A stretch of DNA of 64,000 nt. It comes from Lyophyllum atratum (Eukaryota > Basidiomycota > Agaricomycetes > Agaricales > Lyophyllaceae). Below the pieces are notes generated by a model, which was not told where the DNA came from, did no database searches, and saw only the letters and a list, made by a program, of their open reading frames with translations. The position numbers were made by a program, and so were the translations under genes. Of this stretch, positions 24,555 to 36,878 are shown in pieces. The DNA lies in contig JACGCN010000011.1 in NCBI GenBank assembly GCA_014905825.1, forward strand, positions 930,001-994,000, in the 5' to 3' direction. The first letter of the stretch is position 1. Each line of letters starts with the position of its first letter.

Positions 24555-26396
24555 ATGCCAGAAATACCAGCAGGCGCACAGGTTTTCGACCTAGTCTTTC
24601 ATCCAACTCATTCAACAGTATACACCGGCCTTTTAACGGGTCACGTAAGGGCGTTCGCGTACGACGACCAGGGACAAACACAACGTACTTTTTCCGTACG
24701 GCCTTCCAAACGTTCATGCAGGGCCCTCGCCATCGACGGGGATGGCTCACATCTGTATGCAGTGGGAAAAGCTAAAGCTTTGAAGTGCGTTTATAGTGCT
24801 ATCTCCATCTGATGCAACTGAAGTCTGATGGTGTCGCAGCATCATTGACACGGTCACCGAAAATGTCGAGATTCGAGCAGGAGCACACGAGTAAGCTCTT
24901 ATCCAGAACGTCGCTGCTCCACATCTCCGTGTATTGATATGTCGAGGGACTTTAAGCTCTCCCATAAACCGTATCAAGTATCTTATGCCATGGTTGCTGT
25001 CCACCGGAGACGATGACGGCGTCATCAAGGTATGTCCGGGTCATCCTCGCAGGCCTTAATCTGAGTTCGATAGCTATGGGACCCTCGACAAAGAGAGTGC
25101 ACGCGCACATACACCCAGCATTTTGATTATATCACGGACTTCTTATGGCTAGAGGACAAAAAACAATTGGTTGCAACCAGGTATTCCTTCCCGTCATTCC
25201 TTATCACACCACCAGAAACGTCATGTCCATTCCCATCCTAATTTTTTTTTTTTTTTAGCGGTGATGGAACTTTATCGGTGATGGACGTCCGTTCAAAGAA
25301 ACCGTTTGCCCAATCTGAGGATCAAGAAGACGAGCTCCTCTCCATTGTCGCCATCAAAGGGTATGTTGCAATTCTCATGAATGAGTACTGTGCTTCTGCT
25401 TGCCCCGTCATGTCGCTTTTGGGCCATCTTAAAACATCAACAACTCTCTCCATAACAAGTCAGCAGGTAGCTGTGCTTCGATAACGGTTCTTATACCTCC
25501 GGATTCCCGTTTTCGCTGTTCCTTTCCAGATTATCGCTCACATGTGGAATACTGAACTGAGATGAGACGCTTTCAGCGCCTCGAAGGTGGTTGTGGGAAC
25601 ACAGATCGGGATCTTGTCTGTTTTCAATCGCAGCGCGGGCTGGGGTGACTGCGTCGACCGCATTCCTGGGTACGCCTATTTCAATGTGGCAATAGGCTCC
25701 GTTAATTCATTGACCGTCCTTCCTTGGCGATATTTCGTTAATAGACATCCACATTCAATTGACGCCCTGTGCAATTTGCCCTCAGATCTTCTAGGTGTAG
25801 ACACCTCGAGTACGATTTTGACTGGTTCATCTGATGGCATGGTCCGAGCTGTCAAAATCCTGCCGACGAAACTTCTGGGTGTCGTCGTGGATCATGGCGA
25901 CTGGCCAGTAGAGCGGATCGCCGTTGGTGGTGGGACAAGCCAGTTGACACTGGACGAAGACGGCGGAGCGGATAAAACCGGAGGCAATGTGGGTAAAAAA
26001 ACCGATATGGATATAAATCAAGCGACGGGGAGATGGTGGGTCGGGAGCGTGGGCCACGAGGAAGTCGTGCGTCTAACAGACCTAGAGGCTTTCTTTCATG
26101 AAGCTGTGAAAGGGGGGAAAGAAGATGGTGAGGAGCTGCTGGCTCTTGATGAAGATCAGAGAGAGGTCGAGGATATAGAGGAGGACGATGGTGATGAGGA
26201 CGATGACTCCGATGCAGAGCTCGAAGGCAAACCAGTGGAGGCAACAACCGCAGAACAGGAGGAGGATTCAGACGACGAAGATGAGGCTCCAAAGGCGAAG
26301 AAGCGTAAACGGAAGCCAGAGAAAAATCCACTGACGGTGAAGAAGAAGGGTAAAAATACGGTAGATGCGGAGCCTGCATTCTTCGATGAACTTTAG
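24555..26396 (+). CDS. JIP5: JIP5/WDR55-like WD40 ribosome-biogenesis protein
   Basis: WD-repeat protein of the JIP5/WDR55 family, implicated in nucleolar rRNA processing. The start is ATG 24555 (MPEIPAGAQVFDLVFHP). Introns are clear: after GKAKALN (about 24790-24840), between AGAHD and SPINRIKYLMPW, and after DDDGVIK before LWDPRQREC. Another follows KKQLVAT and has a 15-T tract directly before its AG (near 25242-25258). Blade sequences include TVYTGLLTGHVRAFAYD, YITDFLWLEDKKQLVATSGDGTL, VVVGTQIGILSVFNR and TILTGSSDGMVRAVKI. The last exon carries the family's acidic stretch and a basic C-terminal tail (KKRKRKPEKNP) with final FFDEL, a nucleolar-type end. Stop TAG 26394-26396. Confidence 0.88.
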
Positions 26397-27582
26397 AGGT
26401 GGTGTGCTTATCAAGTAAAGGAGTGGGGTACATGGTTAGTAAAAATGTTCACATTCCAGGCTGTCTTGCATCTCTAGCTTCCTTGCATTATAGGGTGGGC
26501 CAGAGGGAACAGTCAATCTGATGCCGAAGAGGAGGAAGTACCACCACATGCAACAACTTCTGCAAGCAGCTCGTCGACTAATTGGTATGGCTGAAGCAGG
26601 GTCCAGTATCTCATCTTCTAGATATCGGTCGACTGCCCGAATATCGAATAGATCAACCGCGCCGATTCTCATCGCCTATCTGACATTCGTGTAGATTAGA
26701 AAGTCACATCTCGGTCAAATGACAGGCTGCCAACCACGAAATGGGCGCCTTTACAGTTGCCTTGTGCCATTTTGCAGATAGGGTTCGAGCATATGGACAT
26801 GTATCACTCAAACTGATCGAAAAGCCAGGAAACAATACTCTCCGACTATCGCCAGGTCGGTGATTATCAATCCCATCAACGCGTGTATATGGAAACGCGT
26901 CCAGAGTAAGATGAAAAAAAAGCGTCGCCGATGCGCTCCCCGAAGACTACCGCTCGAGATGCTCTGGTTAATAATGATGGGTGATGTCGATGTAGGGTCT
27001 TGCACGCGACCGACGGTTAGATTCGTCAGCTTTGTCATGAGGTCTTGAGAATACTTACTCGTAAATACTCGTCGAGTCCAGTGTCGAGGCAGTGCGGCTC
27101 CACCGTCGAGTATGGCTTCATCTTAGCCACAAGGTGGTTTGACTCTTTTTTTCTTTACCGAGGCTTCACAGATTGAATTGGTCGAAAAACGTTTATTCTG
27201 TCATCCTGCGTCCTGTAGGAGGTGATGGAAAAATTCGGCTACCTATCATCATGTTCCAGGTTCCGGTATTGTTGGAACGCTGGTCCCTCCGCGGACGTCG
27301 CGTCAGGGACATAAAAAACTAACAGAACTCTGTATGCTACTCGGAGTGACTAGAGGGATCTGCGCACACTTATCAGCACAGAAAATGAAGCTTAAGAATC
27401 GCAGTCATGAAGCTCGGCGAAATGTCTGGTGTCGACCGTGTCGCTCAAGTGTCGCTAACTTCCAAGTTGGAAGCGAGCGCCGCCGGCCCGCGGGCATGCT
27501 TTTATTTAAAGTGGTCACGTGAGTGGGCGGATCATGCTAGCGAGCAGGGAAATGCGCCTGTGGGGTAAGCCATCGTGGCGAC
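26397..27582. other. Intergenic region, no supported gene
   Basis: About 1.2 kb. Short minus-strand frames at 26436-26672 and 26808-27038 contain hydrophobic stretches but no family motif, so no gene is called. The right end should hold the promoter of the ALDH7 gene. Confidence 0.4.
27515..27522. promoter_or_regulatory. TCACGTGA palindrome (E-box-like)
   Basis: Perfect 8-bp palindrome with a CACGTG core, 61 bp before the ALDH7 start codon. This is the class of site bound by bHLH factors in fungi; binding here is inference. Confidence 0.35.
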
Positions 27583-29904
27583 GTGGCCATTGAACAAGTC
27601 ATCCAGAACCATCAGCTTAGGACGATGATTCTCGCAAGGCGCGCGACTTACACGCTAGGTAGGGCGCAGTTGGCGCGCAGCTTATCAAGCCGTGCCTCAG
27701 CAATACTGTCGTCATTGAGAATCAACGCGACCGAGGAGATACCGGGAGTATATGACGGACAATGGAGAGGGTCTGGGGATATAACCACCTCTGTTTGCCC
27801 AACTACTGGTGAAACTCTTGGTCGTGTCAGAACAGCCACTCCCCAGGAACTCCATGACGCCCTTGGGCGCACTCGTGAAGCATACAACTTCTTTCGAAGT
27901 GAGTAGCCCCTCAGTACCCTTGCTGCCCGCGTTCTTGATATCATTTCGCATCAGATGTTCCAGCACCACGCAGAGGGGAGATCCTGAGACAGATACGAGA
28001 AGCTCTCGCAGCGCAGGTATGATGCTTTGATATGTAGACGATATAAAGCAGTGATGATGATGCTGATGCCATGCGTATCTCCAGCGAGACGAACTTGGTT
28101 CGTTAGTGGCTTTGGAGATGGGGAAGATCAAGACTGAGGGGGTAGGAGAAGTTCAGGAGTTTATTGACATTGTGCGCTCCCTTCACATGATCAAAGCGCT
28201 CTAGCCACTAACTATATCGCAGTGTGACTATGCTGTAGGTCTTTCGAGGATGATGAACGGCAACGTCGTTGCATCAGAGCGCCCAGGACATTCAATATTA
28301 GAAGGTCCATATTCCTTACGCTTCTCTTGATTGTTATTGACACGTTACTCAGTACCCAATCCTCTGGGTGTCGTAGGCGTGCTATCAGCCTTCAACTTTC
28401 CTGTGGCTGTGTATGGATGGTATCCAGCATTTTTCACGCACGAATGAACACTTCTGACCAATAATTCCAGGAATTTAGCGTTGTCCTTAGCAGCAGGCAA
28501 TGCAACCATTTGGAAGCCGTCTCCGAGCACCCCTTTGTGCTCTATCGCCATCACACGCATAGTGGCGTATGTACTAGAAAAGAATGGGATCCCAGGCGCC
28601 GTCGCTGGACTTGTCACCGGTGGCAAAGAAGTCGGCGCAGCTATCGCGGAAAGCCGTGATGTTGAACTAGGTGTTTGCTTTTCGAACTTCTTATTCTTTC
28701 AGGAATGCTCAATCTGATAATTTATAGTGTCATTCACCGGAAGTGAACATGTCGGTCGAATCGTTGGAAAGACCGTGATGTCTAGGTTTGGGAAAACAAT
28801 CCTTGAGCTGGGCGGCAACAACGGTATCATTACATTCCTTCACACAGCCTTTCGAACAACACTCACATCATACATTCTATCAAGCTTCGATTGTGATGCC
28901 TGATGCTGACCTTTCACTTGCGGTACCCTCGGTGTTCTTTGGTGCCGTAGGCACGGCAGGCCAACGATGCACATCCACCAGGAGGCTCTATCTTCACCGC
29001 GATATTGCGCCAGAGTTCCTCGAGCGCCTCAAGAAACTCTACAATAACATCAAACCTGCTGACCCGCTTGTAGATGGCACCCTCCTTGGGCCGTTGCACT
29101 CTTCTGCGGCGCTGAAGACCTACAGTGATACTATTGACCATCTGCGTTCCATCGACGCCGAAATTTTGATTGGTGGGAAGAGATACACCGATGCCCCTCT
29201 CGATGCTGGAAACTTTGTCCAACCAACGATCGCAATTCCCAAATCTGTTGATCCCAAAGCCCAGATCTGGTCCACAGAGACATTTGCTCCAATATTGAAT
29301 GCTGCCACGTTCGACCATCTGGACGAAGCCATCGCGTGGAACAATGCTGTGCCCCAGGTCAGGCTGTCCCCGTGACTGTTGAATCATTAGACGCTGATTG
29401 GGAATGTCAGGGTTTGTCGAGCAGTCTCTGGACGCGCGATATTAGGAATCTGGGGAAATGGATCGGGCCTGGCGGATCAGACACGGGTATAGTCAATGCG
29501 AGTCTACATCTCCGAACGTTGGCTTTCCGGAAATACTGATGGATATCGTCCCGCAGGTCAATGTGGGCACAAGCGGTGCAGAGATCGGAGCAGCTTTCGG
29601 AGGGAACAAGGTTCGTTCATCATCCACCTTATCCATGTGGCGTGATGCGTTCTAACTGCGGTTTGACTCGCGTAGAGCACCGGCTGGTAAGTCACAAGTG
29701 GCTATCAAGTACGTATCCTCTTACGCTATTCGCCTATCTAGGGGTCGTGAATCCGGTGGTGACGCATGGAAGCAATATGTCCGCTGGAGCGCATGCACAA
29801 GTAAGGCACCCGTACCCAGCACTCACACCTTCGCTGACCTGTTTTTTATAGTCAATTTCTCGGACAGTGCGCCGTTGGCACAGGGTGTCAATTTCACTGC
29901 TTAA
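27583..29904 (+). CDS. ALDH7 (antiquitin-type) aldehyde dehydrogenase
   Basis: NAD-dependent aldehyde dehydrogenase of the ALDH7 family, whose animal members oxidise alpha-aminoadipic semialdehyde in lysine breakdown. The first ATG is 27583; an alternative at 27625 begins [20 protein letters not shown], which looks like a mitochondrial presequence. Exons spell [68 protein letters not shown], the glutamate motif ILELGGNN, the catalytic-cysteine motif [16 protein letters not shown], and the family-specific C-terminus [30 protein letters not shown] and ending in LAQGVNFTA with TAA 29902-29904. About ten exons; active-site residues intact. The reaction in fungi, which make lysine through aminoadipate, is less certain than the family. 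Confidence 0.92.
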
Positions 29905-30364
29905 GAGAAATATGTGTTATTTTGGTATTCTTTTATGTAGAATTGCCACAAATCCGACGATTTCGTGTCTCGGTCAAAGATACAGGTATCGATCATGATG
30001 CGGCTACCCACATTCACCATCGGAATCCAAAAGGGATCTTAATCTGAGGGTAGCCTGTCACAGTCGTGTGAAGGAATCGACCCACTCGGAATCTCCATTT
30101 AGTAATGCGTTTTTTGGACGTAACCAGGGCTCCAAACATGTGGATTGTCTGAATGTCGAACACTCGAATTTGATCTTGTACCCATCAGCATCCATCATCT
30201 GCGAAGCCGCCTCTGAAAATGGGTCCGATAAAAGGGCAAGCCGCCTCTATTGGGGTTTTCCGAGATAGATAAAAGCCGTCTGCTTAAGTGCCTGCGTCAA
30301 CTTCCCCGCCATCGATACCCTCCACTTTGGGACAAGTCTTACTCTCGACAGCCTACATTTTAAC

Positions 30365-31995
30365 ATGACGACACCAGACGATCTTCCATGGCCAGAACTT
30401 GGAAACGTATCTCGTGGAGCTACTAGAGGCAACCAAGGACAGAAAGGCGTCCTAGGACCCGCCGACCGCGATGGCCGCTGCATTCTCCAACTCCGAGTCC
30501 AGCCTGGTGTCCTCGCTGTGCGATTAAATCGCCAGGCCAGTGATTGGTATCGGAGTCTGGACAATGAAGTCAATCGTGCTCTCAAGTTGACGAAAACTTA
30601 TTGGCGTAAAGCACGCAGGCGTCAGGATTACGATGCTCGCGCAGATCAGGATCACATGGAGTTGCACGAGTGGCTTCAGCAGTTGAAGGACAAGACTATG
30701 TCTCATCTGGAGCTTCTGATGCAAAAGGGCGACATCCAGGGCCCTCCGTATGTGATGCCGGACGATATCGAGCTCACATTCCTTCGGAAGTTCATCGAAA
30801 GACAAGCTAGTGGCATACCTCACAATCCGCGTCTGCGAAACTCCCCCGGAGACCATACATATCCCCCTCGCGATCATTCTACCGGCGATTCTCTCACACC
30901 CGAACCATCGGACTCCAGTTTTGTAGATCAAAATCAACGCGTCCACGGTCAGTCTTTCGTTAGCTTTCTAGGCTCCATGAAACTGATTTCCCCTAAGATC
31001 GTCTATCGGAGGGCTCAAGCCAGCGGAATTCGCAATCACCTACAATGAGGACTACCGAGTCTTTATCACATGAAGCAAGTTCGTCGAGTAAGATCCATAT
31101 CGCACCTGACGAAAGTGTAACTTACTTCTTGGTCAGAACAAGGTCTCCAGGCCGCTCGAAACGCACTTTCACGGGCCCAGAAAGACACGCAGGATGCATT
31201 TATGAGGTATACCGCGTGCCTTGATGTCGAGCGTCAAGCACGTCACGCTGTCACCTCTGCAGAGAAGCGGCGAGACGACATCAGTGAGTTTATCAAATTA
31301 TCTGTGATGCAATGCTCACCGCCTCTCCACAGTGGGTGTTCTCCTATCTCAAAACCAGCCAGCTATTGGTACGCTCCAAATTTTAGGTATCCATGGTGCG
31401 ATTGCTGATATCTCGATCCAGAATCGAGATCGAGGCATTCTTCGTTTTCAGGAGAGGAGCGCAGAAGTCCGTCAAGATATCATACAGAGGTATGTTTACG
31501 AGGATCCGTCCTCAATTCTTAGCTTGATCATAGACCTAGGATATTCGAAATCCTCAAGATGCATTTAGTCATCCGCGTGTGAGCACAAAACTGGACTGGA
31601 ATGGCGATGTCCAGAGCGTTTACGCAACTGAGTCGACAACGCACCTTGAGGCGAGTAATTCTCTTCGATTGATGAATATCACTTACCCTCATTCCAGGAT
31701 CATGCTGCACGCTCTCGGAAGCACCTACGCACATGGGACCAAGGCGGGCAAATAAATGGTATGCAGTTTGTTGTACACGCAGTTTCGTTGCCTGATACAC
31801 GATCTCGATAGATGGCCAGTATGCATGCGAGGTACGATTAAGCCATAGTCTACTACGTCATATCCCATGCTAACGATTCCTCAGCAGGATATCAATGCGC
31901 TTCCCCCCAGGAAACGTCTGCATCATATGATACCAGGCTTCGAGGTCATGAACAATGCTACACTCCATACTCCGAGTCTCGGCATGCAGCAATGA
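30365..31995 (+). CDS. Multi-exon hypothetical coiled-coil protein
   Basis: The long first open stretch (30365-31048) begins MTTPDDLPWPELGNVSRGAT and includes a charged helical region (YWRKARRRQDYDARADQDHM) and DKTMSHLELLMQKGDIQ. Further exons probably follow: GLQAARNALSRAQKDTQDAF through RQARHAVTSAEKRRDDI (about 31138-31281), GVLLSQNQPAI (from 31333), RFQERSAEVRQDIIQ (to about 31490), HAARSRKHLRTWDQGGQ (about 31700) and a last exon ending HTPSLGMQQ with TGA 31993-31995. Splice sites GTGAGT...CAG (31283-31332) and others are plausible, but I could not confirm one frame through all exons. Repeated Arg/Lys/Glu heptad-like content suggests coiled coils. Not recognised as any known family. Confidence 0.45.
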
Positions 31996-34900
31996 TCATC
32001 TACCACTCTTCACGATTTTCATGTCCACATCCACTCCGTCGCATTTGCTATCTATTATTATTATATTCACGGACATGGGACTTGTACGTCGTTTGTCTGT
32101 ATTACCTTGGATCACCACCGCATAGTAGAGCTTCTCATTACGCATTTAAGTTGTAACAACAGTACCCATAGTAACTTGCCATTTGCATGATGTGCTGCAC
32201 AGTGCACTCCGTGTCCGCGCAAGGCATCCATACAATGTATGATGTAGTCGGACGTTGTGCCTAGCGATGATCTAGACGAAACCATCAAGTCATCAAATCA
32301 AAGTTCCAGCATCGTTTCATCATGCTTTGTTCCATTACAGCTTAGTTACTGATACAGCAAAGGAAATGTGATATACCGGCCTCCAGAATTGGAGCCTCAC
32401 GCTCTTCCGGCACTGTATCTGGCGGCCAGACTTTATCGGATACACTTTACGTTGAAGGCTCAGCGAAAATCGAAGACATCAAATTCGGGTACTTACTAGA
32501 GTAGTATGAATGATGCCGCATTACGTTTATATATGACATGTATATCTGCGTTGGATATACGCCATCATATCTTGAAAACTGAATCATGAAGCTCCCTTCT
32601 CAGGAGGTTCACACGACTGGATATTGTAAGTCGTGGCGCTGATACATCAGATAAGATAAGATCCGCTAGGCAAGATGCCATAAGCAGGTGTTCAACCTCC
32701 TGAGCAGGCTGCCGCTGACGGAGTTCAAGTGCGCCCCTTTGGCACACCTCCGGTACTCATGGTCGCTCTGCCATTATCTATTTTCTACGTGTTTCTACAA
32801 GCCTAACCATATCAGTCCACAGGTCTTAAGCAGGTAACGTCACGGTCAGCAGGAATGTAAATCTGTACATGTACTGATTGTCATTTTGTCTTCTGTCAGG
32901 ATCGCACTACTCGAGCACTGTGGTCCGTTCTTTGACATTCGAGATCTTCATTGAACCAGAACTCATAGCCAGGATGGCGCGTTACAGATACGGTGTTATA
33001 CCGCTGCACTGAATTACGGGCATCGCGGCACCCGCAACGCGACGCAGCTTTCCACTACGGAGGCAAATGACTTGTTGATGCTATATCGGGTCCTTTTTAG
33101 TAAACGCCATTGATATATGCTAGGAAGCAGAAGGCTATAGTAAGACCCTTATTCTTTATCGTTTTTATTTTTGTTATTTCGAACACGGAACAGGGTTCAC
33201 CTCAAAAGGCATCTGCTTCCCTAACAGAAAACCTCCTATACTTCAAATCGAGATAGGCAGCTCGTTATCACTATGTTCCTCCCGTCTGCCTCTTCACCGC
33301 CGAGTCGGTGTCCCAAGTTGCGCCGCTTCCTTGGTCTTTGTATGCCTCGCCGGTCATTCTTGTAATCACCCTCATCAAATCAAATACCTACAGAGTCTTG
33401 TGATACGGAGGTAGGTCCGACTTCTGCGGTGGTAACAAGTCTCGTCCATTATGTGTGCGAGCTATTTGTCAGAAAAACAGAGAGTGGTGTCCACTTGGGG
33501 ATGATCAAAGCCTGGACGACTGCATCTCGTGTTACGCTACTGCTTTGTGACGTGTATCGGTCATGATCCCGAATCATGAACTGGTTCATTCGAATAGGAT
33601 CTCACTCGACAAGGATTCAGGAAACCCAGGTAAACCTCGCATGGATTAATTCCGACGATGCTGGGAAGTCACTAGGATAGGGCGACTGCAGGGTTCTCTA
33701 ACAGACGCCTCTCGCGTGCTATAATTTTCTCCTTCGATGCCGCGAATTTTATGCTAAGACCTACTAGATTCTCTAAAAAGTAAACTCTGTCATCCGTTAG
33801 GCATCCGACCAGGTAAGAATTTATTTAAAATGACCATCTAACCAGAGTCTTATCATCTTGATCCAGCTAGTCGAAATGACTTCAATTCCCAGATAGGCCA
33901 GCTAACGTCCGTGTGGGGTTTTCCCTTTCCAGCTCTTGGAGCCGATTGATCTTTCGATCGGTACGGCGCTGGCGTTGGCGACTAGACAGCCATCAATTCA
34001 CCTCGAGCCCTTATTCTCCACGAACCGCTGGCCCCAGATGGAGGACAACAGCCCGGCTTTTTCATCGCTCTCGCCCCATATAACACCCATCTATCATCAC
34101 GACCTTCTGTCTTGGACAGGTGCCAACTCATTCAGAGTCGCCTTTTGGCCCCATAATATCTACGGACTGATCCCGGTCTTCGCGCAGATTTTATCTACTG
34201 TCATATTGCTTAAATCAAACGAGACACCTTCCCGGCGGCCGGTGAACTGCGGAAATTTCGGTTAATTCTTGAATACTGCTGAGCGGCAACGATCCTTTAC
34301 CGTCCCTTTCAGCAGAAACGAATCTTAGACTCCATCTCGCGGGCACAATAACAGGATCTGCCTCATGGAACCCACGGGGCACCCTCGTCGCCGGGAGAAA
34401 ATCGACAATGATTGCAATGATTGCTAACCAAATAACGATCTCCTCAAGTCGCCGTTGTTCCTGGTTTTCCGTAAACATGTCAAAGCTAGTGGCGCCCTGG
34501 AGCTCTGATGATACTCGAGAAGGTGTCAGAATTTTAATCGCTTTGTCAGGAGGCTCACCATAATCAGTTCAGTTGTGACTCCTCGCCACGCCAGTCAATG
34601 ATCCTGTTGACATACTGTCCTGCGACCGCGGAAGTCAAACATGGGATCCAACGTATACTGCCTCCCAACTCTCTCCACTTCGACGCCTGGCCTCATGACA
34701 TCGTCACAAGAGACGGTATGCCCAGGTCCGACGGCAGCGAGCTACGAACATCAAGCTGATCAACGCATTCACAGCCAGAGACGGCTTCAGTACCTTTAAG
34801 TCAACCATAATTGCAGTGTTAACAAGCCCCTAGGCTTTACGCAGCATGCAATCGGTATTTACGGGGTTCTGCGAGACTATTCTACCCATAACTGACATCC

Positions 34901-36878
34901 AAGTACCTACTTGTAGGTGGAGGCCAACGTACGGCAGGCTTTCGAAGTTCTAAAGATAATTCAACCTTCGGCCCCACCTCGATTTCCGAAATGATTTGCA
35001 GCCAGGCGAGCGGCATCAAGCGATGAACAACCGATAGCGGCTGAATTTGTGACCATGAGGATTCATCCAAGGACGATCGCTTACTCACTGACCCACCGAG
35101 AAGAAGACGTCTGGACGTGGGGCAGTCGAAGTGACGCGCTACATGGTTATCGACCCGCTACCAGGGGCTGACTCATTCCGCACAGTTAACGACGTCCAAC
35201 GCTTGCGGATGGGGCTCACCAAGCGGTGATCAATTATGATTACATCCACATCTATGTTGAATTCATCTTTCTGTCAGCCATATACACTTGGATTGGCTCG
35301 AACGGTATCCTACGACATTCCCCACCCCAGCACTCTGCGATACATCAAAATTCCATCCTATGACTGACGAAATCCCTCAATCTCATCATTCCAGTAACAT
35401 GACGGACGCTCGGAAAGCCCTGAGTAACATCACGTCTTACGCCTGTTCGCAAACTCGCGTAAAAAAAAATCGTGGAACTGGAGGTCATAAGACTATAGAG
35501 GTCTTTGAATCATCAAGAGCCTAGTCAGGACTCGCCTGTACTAGTGACCAGGCAAGAGACTGTATCATGGGGAAAGGACTTAAAGTTTTTGACGCCCAGT
35601 GACCAGATATCCAGCAATCAAAAGAGATATAACTCTTCATTGGCCGATGACAGGTACTTATGGTTGTCGAATGGCCGTGAATAAATCACGTACTGATATC
35701 CGAGAGTGGTATTTTAGCGACTATAGACAAGAATCTCGCCTCTTACCTCTAACCGTGTGATTGCAATCCCTAGCCACAAGGTTGATTCTGGGGTGTAGAT
35801 GAATGTTTTTCTCATAAAGGTTGACACCTGAGTCTTGATTGTCTGGAGATTGCACCCTATAGATGCATCACACGAATTGGACTTCTCCCGAGATGGGCTT
35901 GAACTTAAGGCGGCGAATCACATCATCAGACACTTCTCACTATTTAGTATAAGTTGTCACGCACGTTATACTTATGTTTAGAGGAGAAGCCTGTCGAAAA
36001 TAGCAAGAATATCTATGAGTAGATAGCCAAGTACATGCGAGAGCAGCATCATGGGACAGACATGTTGATCATCCGGGCGCTGATGTCTTCGACAATGTCT
36101 CGACATCGAACTTCCATCTTATCATATCCTGTAACGGCGGTGATGATCATCGCCATATGCGAGGACTAACTCCTGAAAGTAGATGATGGTCAAAGTCTGT
36201 AGGCAAGTAAAGCGGGATGCGAAGCTCCGGAGCCTTGCCATGCGAAAGCACTTCCTTATTTTCAAAAGCGGCTGGATGGTAGGCACGGGGCCTGTTCATC
36301 AATCCGTGCATGCCTAGAGCCCCGCGGAAACTCGTTTCGTTCGGGGAGCTGCTTATGCTAGTAAAGCGGCGAAAGGGTGAAGAGGCGAAACAGGCCCGGG
36401 CGACTCGTACGGGACGGTGGGGTTTAATTGGTCGCAATGAGTAGCGTCGCTTTCGGGCCATACCGAGGCGATCAGCTAGTCGATTCAGCTGAATATTCTC
36501 TGGACGTTTTCAGTCCTAAATGCCCTGTGATAGAATACTTCAGCAGGAATGTGGTGAAATGATAACATTTAGACCATCTTACTTACTGAGTTCTTGGTGG
36601 GTGCTTGTCGTGTTCTAGGCAGTCGCAGCGAAAAGACACGAAGTCCGATGCAAGTCCGATGCAAGTCCAAGAGATGAGATCCTGTTTATCTATATTTCAT
36701 GCAGAGACCAACAGTCTTAGATTAGAATTTCAACAAATAGGTAAAACGATGAGACCAGACGTAGACAATACAAAATCGATGTGCAGTGCGGAGAGAGGGT
36801 GAATGATGGGAAAGTGGCGAGGGCAAGGGTATAAGTAACACACAAATGAACAACCTGTAAGATGAATTATAGCGAGTT
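31996..36878. other. About 4.9-kb gene-poor region
   Basis: No protein family, RNA gene or complete repeat was recognised. Open frames are short and isolated, for example 33936-34265 and 36147-36461. A small tandem repeat (aagtccgatgc, about 2.6 copies, 36641-36669) lies 200 bp beyond the SET1 stop. The region may contain decayed transposon sequence, but I saw no termini or coding fragments to prove it. Confidence 0.5.
36641..36669. repeat. 11-bp tandem repeat, about 2.6 copies
   Basis: AAGTCCGATGC repeated head to tail, 3' of SET1. Minor simple repeat with no evident function. Confidence 0.6.

Noticed and set aside
26436..27038. Possible small minus-strand membrane protein gene
   Set aside because: Two short hydrophobic frames, but no splice pair or family motif joins them convincingly.
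33936..34265. 109-codon open frame in the gene-poor region
   Set aside because: No recognisable motif, no neighbouring exons and ordinary length for chance; not annotated.
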